Positions 24,316 through 33,222 are shown, counted from the stretch's first letter. The stretch: 64,000 bases of DNA from Photobacterium damselae (GCF_003026815.1 NZ_PYOG01000022.1:1-64000), one strand, 5' to 3'. The notes: generated by a model not told the origin, from the letters alone. Numbers and translations are program-made.

Positions 24316-24341
24316 AACCGCTCTTAGTTAGCGGTTTTTTT
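24316..24341 (+). terminator. terminator after the tail fibre operon
   Basis: Stem AACCGCT / AGCGGTT with a seven-base loop is followed by a run of T. It closes the baseplate and fibre transcript before the sheath operon. Confidence 0.75.
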
Positions 24342-24372
24342 GTATCTAAAATCTGAATCATAAAGGAACAAC

Positions 24373-24576
24373 ATGGCAATCTTGAATAAAACAGGGCTGC
24401 AAGATCATCCGATCTTGCAGCCCTTTCGTTTAAATGGCCGTTGGTATTTACCAGAAGAGAAAACCATCGCCTTACATCCATCCCAAACAGCCTTCCTTTT
24501 AATGAATGGCAAGATTGGTGAAGCGATTAATTTACCTAAATCACAACCTAAAGAGACAAAAGGACAGGCGGTATGA
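24373..24576 (+). CDS. small hypothetical phage protein before the sheath gene
   Basis: A 67-residue protein, unrecognised, with AAAGGA upstream of its ATG and a four-base overlap into the sheath gene, so it is probably translated. Part of its coding sequence is a perfect 13-bp inverted repeat. Content is mixed, with a basic C-terminus (PKSQPKETKGQ). Confidence 0.45.
   Translation: MAILNKTGLQDHPILQPFRLNGRWYLPEEKTIALHPSQTAFLLMNGKIGEAINLPKSQPKETKGQAV
24394..24423. repeat. perfect 13-bp inverted repeat inside a coding region
   Basis: GGGCTGCAAGATC at 24394-24406 and GATCTTGCAGCCC at 24411-24423 are exact complements around a four-base loop and are followed by TTTCGTTT. It could be a second terminator, an mRNA hairpin controlling sheath expression, or a recombination site. 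Confidence 0.7.
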
Positions 24577-25748
24577 GTTCACTAACTCCTATTCAAGATT
24601 TCGAACTAAATGGTGTTGAAGTTCATACTATTGAGCCTCAACCAAGTATGGGCCCGTTGGCTCAACAGGTTGTACATCTTGTTGGTACGGCTCCAGATAA
24701 GCGCGGTACCGTTGCTTATCATGAACCTACTCGATTATGGAATTACAGTGACGCCATGATGGCGTTAGATTCAACAGGTAATCGTCAAGGAACATTACCT
24801 CATGTGGTGCGTTACTTACTGGAATATGTGAAATGTATCTTATATGTCACCGTGGTTCCTGTAGGTGACAATAGTGCAGCTACAGAGGCGAATGTGATTG
24901 GTGGTGTAGATTCTTCTACAGGCGCAATTCGTGGCCTTGAAACCATTAAAGCGTGTCCAGAAACCCCAACAGTGATTGCCGCTCCCGGTTTCCACTCGAA
25001 AGCGGTAGGTCAAGCGCTGGCTTTAATTGGTCGTGATGTACGCTGCCGTCCAGTACTTGATGGACCTAATAGCAATGATATGGCAGCCGCTGAATTTGCT
25101 TCAGGTTTTGGTGCTGAAGGTACAGGTGAAGATAAGTTGTGCATTATTGACCCTTGGTTTATGAAAACCTATGACGGAGCACAAGTCTTAATGCCCGCAT
25201 CTATTGCATTGGTTGCGGCAATGGCTTCAGTTGCGGGTTGGGAAAGCCCACAAAATCGAGCTGTTCTCTGTGATGAAACTGCGCGTAATGTCTCTTATAA
25301 GATCAACGATAAAACGACGCAGGCCAACTTCTTAAATAAGCATGGGGTGACTACGATCGCTCATACTCGAATGGGGGGCTATTCCATCATTGGTAATCGT
25401 ACCAATACAGGTCGATTTATTTCTCATGTTGGTCTTGAAGATCTAATGGCTCGTAAGTTGGAAGAAACAAGCCAACCATTATTGGGTAAGCAATTGACAG
25501 AAGACTTCATGCAGCAAGTTGTGGATCGTTTAACCAATTGGGGACAGGATTTAGTCGCACAAAAAGTCATTCCGGTCTTTAAAGCATTTTTACATCCAAG
25601 TAAGAATAATTTGGAAAATTACACGGCGGGACGTTGGTTCCTCTGTGTGAACTATGGTCGTTACTCACCCAATGAGCACATGATTTATGAAATGAGTGTT
25701 GATAATGGTTTGATTGCTGCTTGGTTAGAGGAAGTATTAAATGGCTGA
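24573..25748 (+). CDS. FI: contractile tail sheath protein FI
   Basis: A 391-residue tail sheath, close to P2 FI (396). Family features include the N-terminal VHTIEPQPSMGPLAQQVVHLVGTAP, a central VIAAPGFHSKAV and RPVLDGPNSND, and the C-terminal helix-rich domain (TEDFMQQVVDRLTNWG). Rings of sheath contract to drive the tube through the envelope. It overlaps the tube gene by eight bases. Confidence 0.96.
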   Translation: MSSLTPIQDFELNGVEVHTIEPQPSMGPLAQQVVHLVGTAPDKRGTVAYHEPTRLWNYSDAMMALDSTGNRQGTLPHVVRYLLEYVKCILYVTVVPVGDNSAATEANVIGGVDSSTGAIRGLETIKACPETPTVIAAPGFHSKAVGQALALIGRDVRCRPVLDGPNSNDMAAAEFASGFGAEGTGEDKLCIIDPWFMKTYDGAQVLMPASIALVAAMASVAGWESPQNRAVLCDETARNVSYKINDKTTQANFLNKHGVTTIAHTRMGGYSIIGNRTNTGRFISHVGLEDLMARKLEETSQPLLGKQLTEDFMQQVVDRLTNWGQDLVAQKVIPVFKAFLHPSKNNLENYTAGRWFLCVNYGRYSPNEHMIYEMSVDNGLIAAWLEEVLNG

Positions 25749-26232
25749 TCGTATTCGTATGCGTATTACGGCACAGGTTGAATCTGTGCCATTGATGAAT
25801 GAAATTGTTGATTTTACTCCACCAGAAGTGAAATCCAAGCTGGCCAATAATGAAGGGGCATTTGTTGCTTCAGAAGACACGGTGGGTTTAGAAAAGCTCA
25901 ATTGGACACTTAAGGTGAAAGGAGAGCACGGTGTTTTATCTCGCTCCCTTGGTCAATACACCATGGGTAATGCTCAAATTAATGTCGTAGAAAAGGGTAA
26001 AAGTACTGATGGTATTCCTTATGTTGAGAGCTATTCCATGTATGGCCCTATTACTGGTATCAAAAAAGAGGCTGTCAAAATGGGGGAAAAGCCAACTATT
26101 ACTATTGAAGGTACTTGTAAAGCCTATACACAACACGATACCGGAATTTTAGTACATGATATTAATGTTAATACAGGCAAAACAGTAATTGGTGGCGTTG
26201 ATCTTATGGCTTTAGCAGGCATTGGTCTTTAG
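25741..26232 (+). CDS. FII: tail tube protein FII
   Basis: A 163-residue major tail tube protein of the P2 FII family (172 in P2). It directly follows the sheath gene and has the expected beta-rich sequence (VKGEHGVLSRSLGQYTMG, YGPITGIKKEAVKMGEKP). It builds the inner conduit for DNA. Confidence 0.92.
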   Translation: MADRIRMRITAQVESVPLMNEIVDFTPPEVKSKLANNEGAFVASEDTVGLEKLNWTLKVKGEHGVLSRSLGQYTMGNAQINVVEKGKSTDGIPYVESYSMYGPITGIKKEAVKMGEKPTITIEGTCKAYTQHDTGILVHDINVNTGKTVIGGVDLMALAGIGL

Positions 26233-26263
26233 GTTCTTATCGTTATCTTGATAACTATATAAC

Positions 26264-26286
26264 AGCGTCTTCGGGCGCTTTTTTTA
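26264..26286 (+). terminator. terminator after the tube gene, UUCG tetraloop
   Basis: AGCGTC-TTCG-GGCGCT (one G-T pair) is followed by eight T. The stable UUCG loop makes an efficient terminator, probably giving more sheath and tube mRNA than tape measure mRNA. Confidence 0.75.
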
Positions 26287-26299
26287 TTGGAAAAAACAC

Positions 26300-26869
26300 A
26301 TGGAAAAAAGCTCTGTTTTACCATTCTTTCATCGCAGTGGTGATCATAAGTTAAACATTAAGACCATTTCTTTGGGGGACTTTCGCAAGCTGCCTTATGT
26401 TATGAAGGATGAATTATCATCACCAGAACAATTTAAGCAGTTTAAGGCCATGATTTTGGCATGTACTGATTTAACTGAACTTGAGTTTGAAGAGTTATCT
26501 GCCCCCGATTTTACACAGCTTCACCAAGATATTCGTGCTTTTATCCTAACGCCATCAGATGAGCTAAACGATCAGCCCTTGACTGGAACTCAATTTGAAT
26601 TTGATCTTCTATTTCCATTTAAAAATGAGCTAAATGAAGATATTGGTCACATTAAGTTCAAAGTACCGAAAGTAAAACACTCAGAAGCTCTGGCTAATAT
26701 TGATGATCATTACGAACGTGAAGAGTTTATGTTTCGTGTGGTGTGTGACTTAGAAAAGCAAGATATGGATATGATGGCCATTAATGATTATTTGGCTATT
26801 AAACCTCAGGTCGGCGCTTTTTTTCAACTTGCGGGGGATTACTTTCGCCCCAAGACGTCGAAGCTTTAA
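26300..26869 (+). CDS. E: tail assembly chaperone gpE-like (zero-frame product)
   Basis: A 189-residue protein between tube and tape measure genes, the invariant place of tail chaperones. It is longer than P2 E (91 residues), with an extra N-terminal portion. Near its end the codons GCT TTT TTT CAA contain seven T (26818-26824), a slippery site. The -1 frame from there is open for over 150 bases to 26985, so a minority of ribosomes should make an extended E+E' form. Both forms are expected to coat the tape measure during tail assembly. Confidence 0.82.
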   Translation: MEKSSVLPFFHRSGDHKLNIKTISLGDFRKLPYVMKDELSSPEQFKQFKAMILACTDLTELEFEELSAPDFTQLHQDIRAFILTPSDELNDQPLTGTQFEFDLLFPFKNELNEDIGHIKFKVPKVKHSEALANIDDHYEREEFMFRVVCDLEKQDMDMMAINDYLAIKPQVGAFFQLAGDYFRPKTSKL

Positions 26870-26985
26870 TTGATCTTATTCCTATGCATCGTAATACCAC
26901 TGAAAGTGAATTGAGAGAGTGGTCTCAAGATCAGGCATTACGACGCTATGAACTGATTTTATCTAAGCTCGGGGTTAAACGATGA
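26818..26985 (+). CDS. E': E' extension of tail chaperone made by -1 frameshift
   Basis: After slipping at T-TTT-TTT, translation would continue STCGGLLSPQDVEALIDLIP and on through SELREWSQDQALRRYELILS to a TGA at 26983-26985. That stop overlaps the tape measure ATG (ATGA at 26982). The frame has no start codon and good coding character, as expected for a frameshift-only domain equivalent to P2 E' and lambda gpGT. Confidence 0.8.
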   Translation, partial: FFSTCGGLLSPQDVEALIDLIPMHRNTTESELREWSQDQALRRYELILSKLGVKR

Positions 26986-29891
26986 GTGAAAAAATTAGTT
27001 TTGTCTTAGATGCTACCGTTAACGGGCTTCAAGATATTGTCTCTACAACTTCAGCAACCGAGCGATTAACTCAAGCGCTAGAAAGTCAACGTGGAGAGGT
27101 TAAATCACTAAATAGCCAGCTTCGTAATATTAAGGGATTTGAATCTGCAGAGCTTAAGGCTGAAAAGCTAGCCGCTCAGTTAGTTGAAACCAAGAAGACC
27201 ATGAGCCGGTTGGATGATGAGATCATTCAGAGTAAGAAGAGTACAACCCAATTAAGGGGAGAATACAGCCTTACTCAAAATGAAATTCGTGGTTTAAATG
27301 CTCAAATAGCCACAGCCTCTGATGAGAGATTAGTATCATTAAAGAATCAGTTGAAAGCTACTGAGCTTCGACTTGAATCGTTAAATGTCGATATTCATCA
27401 GAGTAAAGCTCATACTAATTCGCTTTCTGTCGCTTATAAACGGGCAAGTGGCAAGGTTGAAACGTTAACGGGTCGGCAGGTTAAACAGAGTGCGACATTA
27501 AATAAGTTAAAGCAATCACTGCATAATGCCGGGATCAGCACAGACCATTTAGGAGAAGAGCAGCGACGATTAAAACTCCAAACCGATAAAGCTACTGCAT
27601 CTCTTGAAAAGCAGAATGCACATTTAAAAGAGATGCAATCGATTCAAGGTCGCATCGATAGTCGAAAGGCAAAGTTAGGCGAACTGGGTAGCCAAGCTAC
27701 GGGACTGGCCGCTGCTGCAGCACCGATAGCGGGATCAATTTGGACGGCAGTTAAGAATGAAAGCTCTTTTGCGGATGTGAAGAAAGTCGTTGATATGAAC
27801 GATGAGCAGGCTAAAGAGTTACAGTCTTGGGCGTTAAAAACCTCAACCACCACACCAATGAGTGCAAATGATGTCAATACGATGTTAGCTGCAGGTGGAC
27901 AAAGTGGTATTGCTGATATCAATGAGCTAAAAGAGTTTGTTTTAGATTCCTCTAAAATGGGCGTTGCTTTTGATATGGAAGCGGGTCAAGCCGGAGAAAC
28001 TCTGTCTGTTTTCAAAGCGGCCTTAGGAATTGATCAGAAAGGGGCAATGAATGTTGCTGGCCTTGCTAACTATTTATCAAATAACTCTAACGCTAAAGCT
28101 AAAGACATCGCAGGTGTGATGGCGCGTGAAGGGGCTTCAGCTAAGACTGGTGGCTTTAGTATCAATGAATCGACAGCGTTATCGGCCTCTTTATTGTCTC
28201 TGGGTATGGGAGAAGAACGAGCGGCAACCGCGTTAAAGAATATTTCTGGTCGTTTAACATTGGGCGATGCTTCAAGCGGTAACCAGAAAAAAGCTATGGC
28301 AGCTATTGGTTTAGATGCCAGTGATATTGCGGCAAATATGCAAAAGGACGCTTCTGGAACATTAATTCATGTACTTGAAGCATTAAACCAAGCCCCAGAA
28401 GAAGATAAAAGTGCTTTATTGAGTCAAATTTTTGGGGAAGAAGCCAAAGGTGCTGTTGCTTCGCTCTCTGGTAATATGGAGAACTTCAGCAAATTACTCA
28501 AACTTTCCAAAGAAAACTCCTCAGTTCATCTCAATTCACTCGATAAAGAATACCATTCTCGTATTAGTACCACTGAAAGTGGGATTGATATGTTCGTTAA
28601 TAAGCTAAATCGTTTAAGTGTGGTCTTTGGTACTGCGCTGCTGCCGGCATTAAATTGGGTATTAGAGCCATTAGGGAAAGGTGTTGATTTACTGGCTGAT
28701 TTTGCCCAAGAAAATGAGGGTGTAACACAAGCTGTAGGTCTTGGTGTTGCCGCTTTTATTGGCTTAAAAGGTGCGTTGTTAGCAGGTAAGGCGCTGTCCC
28801 TTGTGTTTGGTAATTCGATGGATAAAACCCGATTATTTACTAAAGGGTTAAATCGAGAAACTCAAGATGGTGGCCGAATTGCTGCTTTAGCCGCTAGACG
28901 TTGGCGCAGTTTAAATGAAGCTGTCGCAGCAAGTCGAGGGCCTACATCCTCAGGCGGAGGTCTTGGGCAAGAAAGTCGAAGAAGAACTAAGCGCTCTCGA
29001 ATAAGACGCTCTTCAAGGAAGCGGGGGCTTGGTCGTGTCATTGATACAGTGGCCAACAGTCGTATTGCTCAAAATCTCAGTTCTGGTGTTCAATCTTTAT
29101 TGGGATCAGGAAAAAATCCCATTCAAGCTATGGTTGCTCCATTACCCGCAGCTGTCCCAATGGTTAGAAGTTCATCCTCTGGGCTGGGTAATATCGTTAA
29201 CGGCGTGACTGAAAGTCGTATTGGTAAAGGAGTAAGTGCAGGTTCTAAATCGTTACTTGGCCATGTTCGTCATAATCCAATGGGTTCTTTGTTAGCAGTG
29301 GCAGGCTCTGGATTGGCATTAGATCCGATGGCCGATATGGCATCCGATGTGATTGGTATTGGTACGGATATTGCCGAAAAGGCAGGTAAAACTGGGCTTA
29401 CTAAAGTATTAAAACCTCTTGGTATGGCCATGAGTGCTACTTCTGTGATTGATGGTGTTGCCCATGGTGATATGGAAAAAGCTGGTGGTGCATTAGGGGA
29501 TCTTGGGGGCTCTATGGGAGGTGGCGCTCTTGGCGCGACTATTGGCACCATGATTTTTCCGGGGGTGGGTACAGCTATTGGTGGGTTACTCGGTTCCATT
29601 GCTGGTGGGATGGGAGGTGAAATGCTCGGAAGCTGGTTTGGTCGTAAATTAGATTCACCAGAAGAAACGGCTAAAAAAGTAGAAGCTGTTCAGTCTCAAG
29701 AAGCCTCAGCAAAGCAAAGTCCTCCCGTGACGTATTCACCTAGCTTTCAAATTCATGCCGCCCCTGGGCAAGATCCTAAAGTGATAGCGCAGGAAGTATC
29801 AAAACAAATTAATCATCAATTAGCTGCTCTTATGGGAGAGAACACCGTTTCTACTCAGTTTAGTTATGCTGCTATTGATAGGGATAGTTAG
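26982..29891 (+). CDS. T: tail tape measure protein
   Basis: A 969-residue protein that sets tail length and is ejected ahead of the DNA. Residues 15-240 are coiled coil. A conserved core follows (WALKTSTTTPMSANDVNTML, KAKDIAGVMAREGASAKTGG) as in TP901-type tape measures, then hydrophobic Gly/Ala segments (VGLGVAAFIGLKGALLAG; GGALGATIGTMIFPGVGTAI). An Arg-rich stretch (ESRRRTKRSRIRRSSRKRG) sits beside two related blocks (SRIAQNLSSGVQSLLG and SRIGKGVSAGSKSLLG), an internal duplication. At this length a tail of roughly 145 nm is expected by the usual 1.5 angstrom per residue rule. Confidence 0.95.
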   Translation: MSEKISFVLDATVNGLQDIVSTTSATERLTQALESQRGEVKSLNSQLRNIKGFESAELKAEKLAAQLVETKKTMSRLDDEIIQSKKSTTQLRGEYSLTQNEIRGLNAQIATASDERLVSLKNQLKATELRLESLNVDIHQSKAHTNSLSVAYKRASGKVETLTGRQVKQSATLNKLKQSLHNAGISTDHLGEEQRRLKLQTDKATASLEKQNAHLKEMQSIQGRIDSRKAKLGELGSQATGLAAAAAPIAGSIWTAVKNESSFADVKKVVDMNDEQAKELQSWALKTSTTTPMSANDVNTMLAAGGQSGIADINELKEFVLDSSKMGVAFDMEAGQAGETLSVFKAALGIDQKGAMNVAGLANYLSNNSNAKAKDIAGVMAREGASAKTGGFSINESTALSASLLSLGMGEERAATALKNISGRLTLGDASSGNQKKAMAAIGLDASDIAANMQKDASGTLIHVLEALNQAPEEDKSALLSQIFGEEAKGAVASLSGNMENFSKLLKLSKENSSVHLNSLDKEYHSRISTTESGIDMFVNKLNRLSVVFGTALLPALNWVLEPLGKGVDLLADFAQENEGVTQAVGLGVAAFIGLKGALLAGKALSLVFGNSMDKTRLFTKGLNRETQDGGRIAALAARRWRSLNEAVAASRGPTSSGGGLGQESRRRTKRSRIRRSSRKRGLGRVIDTVANSRIAQNLSSGVQSLLGSGKNPIQAMVAPLPAAVPMVRSSSSGLGNIVNGVTESRIGKGVSAGSKSLLGHVRHNPMGSLLAVAGSGLALDPMADMASDVIGIGTDIAEKAGKTGLTKVLKPLGMAMSATSVIDGVAHGDMEKAGGALGDLGGSMGGGALGATIGTMIFPGVGTAIGGLLGSIAGGMGGEMLGSWFGRKLDSPEETAKKVEAVQSQEASAKQSPPVTYSPSFQIHAAPGQDPKVIAQEVSKQINHQLAALMGENTVSTQFSYAAIDRDS

Positions 29892-29899
29892 AGGTAAAC

Positions 29900-30268
29900 A
29901 TGCATCATCTTGTTATTGGTGAGTTTGTGTTTTCTGTTGGAGGTAAAACGCCAATCACTAAATTTGAACGAACATCCCCGGGAGCTTTTGCTGAAGTTGG
30001 ACTTATCTATGATGCTCGCTCTGAAAATGTGGGTCGACCATTAGAAACTATTGATATTTCAGCAAAATGGCTCCAGTTTGGAGCTCATTTAGCGGTGGAA
30101 CAATTACGTACTCTAATCGAGACACCGCAACAAGTCAGTGATGGTCAGGGAATGAATTTAGGGAAATGGACGATTGGCCAACTAAAAGAGGGGAAATCAT
30201 CGCTTATCCATAATGGTAAAGCCATGGTGACAGACATTACATTACAGTTGAAGGAATACAGAGAATGA
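29900..30268 (+). CDS. U: tail protein gpU
   Basis: A 122-residue protein of the P2 gpU family, essential for tail assembly. It begins HHLVIGEFVFSVGGKTPITK and ends with the characteristic GMNLGKWTIGQLKEGKS and ITLQLKEY. It is followed by X and D in P2 order and overlaps X by four bases. Confidence 0.9.
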   Translation: MHHLVIGEFVFSVGGKTPITKFERTSPGAFAEVGLIYDARSENVGRPLETIDISAKWLQFGAHLAVEQLRTLIETPQQVSDGQGMNLGKWTIGQLKEGKSSLIHNGKAMVTDITLQLKEYRE

Positions 30269-30468
30269 AAGTGATGGCCAAAGCGGGAACGTTAATCACA
30301 GATCTTCTTTTTCAGTATCTTGGCCAAGATAACGACCAAATAGAACATGCTTTCTATCGATTAAATCCTCACGTTCGGCGTGAGGTTTTTCTTATTGATA
30401 CTGAAGTTATTTTACCTGATGTTGAGTTAACGCCTAAAACTCAGCATGTCACAAAGTCTTGGGATTAA
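30265..30468 (+). CDS. X: tail protein gpX (LysM-like)
   Basis: A 67-residue protein of the P2 gpX family. It contains a short LysM-like segment (LNPHVRREVFLIDTEVILP) that in P2-type phages may bind peptidoglycan or the tail hub. Position between U and D is conserved. Confidence 0.88.
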   Translation: MKVMAKAGTLITDLLFQYLGQDNDQIEHAFYRLNPHVRREVFLIDTEVILPDVELTPKTQHVTKSWD

Positions 30469-30470
30469 TT

Positions 30471-31445
30471 ATGTTTCATTTAATTGGTAAAAATGCAGAG
30501 CTCATATTAGAGCGTTTAAAGTCGTGGCGGCTTAATGATGGTAATGGTACCGAAGGGGATAATGTGACCTTGGTGATCAGCTCCGATGATATTGACGGTA
30601 TTCCCCCTAAAGGGGAGCGCTATTCGGTTCGCTTGGGTCATGTTGTTCGAGATGAGTTTCAGATCTCTAAACGCTCAGTTAATCTCTCTCCCAGAGAAAT
30701 TACCTTAGTTTTGACTGTTGCTCCATTTTCAATAATGGATGAGAGCGGATATCGAGAGCGTAAATCCTCAAGTTGGGATAGAACAACCTTAGGGCAGGTT
30801 GTGTTTGATTGTGTTACTCCTCATGGGTTTGATGTTTTTGTGCATCCGAGATTACAAAAAATTGAAATCGAGCATTTGGATCGTAGTGATGAAAGTACGC
30901 CTGCTTTTATGAATCGATTGGCTAAATCTTATGATGCTGTGGCAAAACCTGTCGAAGGTAAGTTTATTTTTGTCCCTATTGGCGAACAACGAAGCGCATC
31001 AGGTAAGGATATTGAATCAGTTACGCTGTCACTTCCTGCAATTAATCATTCAGGTAATTCTGATTTTATCAATGTATCGGCTGAACTTGATGGCCGACAA
31101 GAATTTAGTGGTGTTAGAGCCTTTTATGGTTCCACTGATACGGGGAAACGCTTAGAAGTAAGAGTTGGGTCAAAACCATTTAAAACTCTTGGTAAGGATA
31201 AGAATTCCAAACAAGAAGCGGAACAAGCTTGTGCGGCTGAACTTAGAAAAATGCAGCGCCAAGGCCGAAAGATTTCTATTGAAGCGCCGCCGGTTCCAAC
31301 AGCATTTGCAGAAGGGATCATCGTGTTAGACGATTCTTTTCCCCGAGCATTCAAAGGTCGGTGCTCTATCGATCAAGTTTCTTTTTCTGGTCAAGGGTTA
31401 CAAATCAGTCGTATGAACATTCAAGCAACATTAATGGGTGAGTAA
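30471..31445 (+). CDS. D: tail hub protein gpD (late control D family)
   Basis: A 324-residue protein of the P2 gpD / T4 gp27-like hub family, starting at the ATG at 30471 just after gene X. Recognised segments are YSVRLGHVVRDEFQISK, STPAFMNRLAKSYDAVAKP and the C-terminal beta part. It holds the gpV spike at the tip of the tube. The stop codon shares a base with the integrase start (TAATG). Confidence 0.9.
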   Translation: MFHLIGKNAELILERLKSWRLNDGNGTEGDNVTLVISSDDIDGIPPKGERYSVRLGHVVRDEFQISKRSVNLSPREITLVLTVAPFSIMDESGYRERKSSSWDRTTLGQVVFDCVTPHGFDVFVHPRLQKIEIEHLDRSDESTPAFMNRLAKSYDAVAKPVEGKFIFVPIGEQRSASGKDIESVTLSLPAINHSGNSDFINVSAELDGRQEFSGVRAFYGSTDTGKRLEVRVGSKPFKTLGKDKNSKQEAEQACAAELRKMQRQGRKISIEAPPVPTAFAEGIIVLDDSFPRAFKGRCSIDQVSFSGQGLQISRMNIQATLMGE

Positions 31446-32719
31446 TGCTCTCAAGTCGAACTAAAATCCGCATTAATCAACAAGCTTTTTTCTCTTCTAC
31501 ACTTCCCGTTAAAATTTCAGATGCCCAAATTAAACGCCATATTGATGATCTTCGTGTTCGTCAATTAAAAGATATCCGATGCCCGTTGTATTTAAGATTT
31601 AATCAAAATAGAACGGGGGGAACATGGTGGTTTTATCGATATGAGAAGGGAAAACAATATAGCCATCGATTAGGGGCTTATCCTGCTATCCAAGCAAAAG
31701 ATATTATGGATGTAGTAAGCGCAGCCTCCGTTAAGGTTGCAAAAGAGGAAATCATCGAATGCCATCGTTTTGAAACTGTTGATCAATTAGTCGCTTGGCA
31801 TGTTGAAAGGCAAAGAACGTTAAATCAGTCAAGCAAAGCACGATTGGTGAATCTCAAAAGTATGGCAGAAACTCATGTTATGAGTATTTTTCATGGGGTA
31901 GGTGTGACAGATTTGACTCACCAAGAACTTGATAGATTAATGATCCAACCTATGTTTTCAGAAGGATACTCTGTCAGTTATGTGAGAGCGAATTTCTTTT
32001 TACTTAAAACGGCTTATTCAACGGCCAAACGATTAAAACACATATCAATTAACCCTCTTGCTGATATTCAATTTAAGCATTTCTTCCCGGAAACATTCTC
32101 TATTACTGAAGCCCAAATAAAAGGATGCCGACTCAGCACCGAGCAGTTGGTACGTTGTTTACCACTTATAGCCCAAGCTTTACCACCTAAACGGCTACTA
32201 TTGACCATGATGCTGGCTCATGGTTCTCGAATAGGTGAAACCCGCAAGGCTCGTTGGAAGAATATTAATTTATCAGAACGGTCGTGGTTTATTCCTAAAG
32301 AAGACAGTAAAAATGGGGTTGCAATGGTATACCCATTAACCACTGACATGGTGGAGTTATTACGTTCATACCAAGTGTGGCAACATCATCTAGGCTATAA
32401 AGGTGATCTTCTCTTTCCTCTATCTAGATGGAGCAAGCATCCTATTCATAGTAGTAAAGCAAGTGAATGGGTTAGGGAAATATCTGACCGACAATGGAGT
32501 GCTCATGATTTAAGAAAGAGGGCTCGTTCTATATGGGCCGAATTGGGGATTGATTACATCATTGGTGAGTCATTGCTAAACCATTCCCGAGATAAATTGG
32601 ATCAAGCCTATATTCATACTCATATGGAGTTACAGAAGAAAGAAGCCCTCGAAACGTACCAAAATTGGCTAAAAAATTGTTGGTGCGCCTGTCTATCACC
32701 TGTCTCGATTCAAAATTAA
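31445..32719 (+). CDS. int: phage tyrosine integrase
   Basis: A 424-residue tyrosine recombinase with the full catalytic set: Arg262 (AHGSRIGETR), His354 and Arg357 (SAHDLRKRA), His380 (LLNHS) and Tyr389 (DQAYIHTH). The N-terminal 100 residues form an arm-binding domain (TWWFYRYEKGKQYSHRLGAY), the style of P4/prophage integrases. It overlaps the D stop by one base and is the last gene of the late operon, an unusual place for int. An integration site is expected within about 100 bases downstream. Confidence 0.95.
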   Translation: MLSSRTKIRINQQAFFSSTLPVKISDAQIKRHIDDLRVRQLKDIRCPLYLRFNQNRTGGTWWFYRYEKGKQYSHRLGAYPAIQAKDIMDVVSAASVKVAKEEIIECHRFETVDQLVAWHVERQRTLNQSSKARLVNLKSMAETHVMSIFHGVGVTDLTHQELDRLMIQPMFSEGYSVSYVRANFFLLKTAYSTAKRLKHISINPLADIQFKHFFPETFSITEAQIKGCRLSTEQLVRCLPLIAQALPPKRLLLTMMLAHGSRIGETRKARWKNINLSERSWFIPKEDSKNGVAMVYPLTTDMVELLRSYQVWQHHLGYKGDLLFPLSRWSKHPIHSSKASEWVREISDRQWSAHDLRKRARSIWAELGIDYIIGESLLNHSRDKLDQAYIHTHMELQKKEALETYQNWLKNCWCACLSPVSIQN

Positions 32720-32780
32720 AACACGGTTTAAGCCTTATCCTGACTGGCTTGAAGCCACATTTCATTATAAACCTTAGCGG

Positions 32781-33080
32781 ATGATAATAAGAATGCAGAT
32801 CTGTACGAAAAACGAACAAATCAACACTAATTTGATGGAAGCGGCACGAGCTGCTCCTCATCAAGTTGGCCTAATAAAATTGAGTAAAACCCAGTTGAAA
32901 GTTCTGCAGTCAATAAATCCTGGGGAAGAGGTAACCTCTGAGCAGATAGCCGAGCGTTGTGGATTGTCGAGTTCGTGGGCCAGTACTTTGTTGAAGACCG
33001 TTTGGGAAAGAGGGTATTTAGTGAGAGGTAGTTATGTGCGAATGAATGGTGGACTTGAGTTTGGTTATTCGTCAGTGTGA
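32781..33080 (+). CDS. small winged-helix DNA-binding protein
   Basis: Up to 99 residues; the start is uncertain (32781, 32793 or 32835). The core LSKTQLKVLQSINPGEEVTS ... GLSSSWASTLLKTVWERGYL is a MarR-like winged helix. A decayed second copy lies at 36585-36830. It follows the integrase by 61 bases and may be a phage-edge regulator or belong to the island next to it. Confidence 0.65.
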   Translation: MIIRMQICTKNEQINTNLMEAARAAPHQVGLIKLSKTQLKVLQSINPGEEVTSEQIAERCGLSSSWASTLLKTVWERGYLVRGSYVRMNGGLEFGYSSV

Positions 33081-33196
33081 GTTTGAATAAAAGTTAATGT
33101 ATTGGCTTAAAGGTAATACTACTAAATCAATATATCAGCAGAACCTTGAAATATATTTGTATGACTAGATGTTAATGAATTGTAGACTTCTATATA

Positions 33197-33222
33197 AAAA
33201 CCGACAGAATAATGTCGGTTTT
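33197..33222. terminator. bidirectional terminator
   Basis: A perfect stem AAAACCGACA / TGTCGGTTTT with a six-base loop stands between the convergent winged-helix gene and the leftward gene at 33245, with T-runs on both strands. Confidence 0.75.

Larger units (their letters stand above)
403..32760. mobile_element. prophage, lambda-type head and P2-type contractile tail
   Basis: A continuous set of phage modules is present: leftward early genes with an AlpA-like regulator, CI/Cro switch, replication (O-like, DnaC), Q antiterminator, lysis cassette, lambda-like terminase and portal, ClpP/major-capsid fusion, P2-like tail, and an integrase at the right end. All structural genes look intact and are tightly packed with 1-25 base overlaps, so the element could be functional. 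The boundaries are estimates because no att repeats were identified. When the ends are joined, int lies next to the AlpA-like gene, the normal arrangement around attP. Confidence 0.93.
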
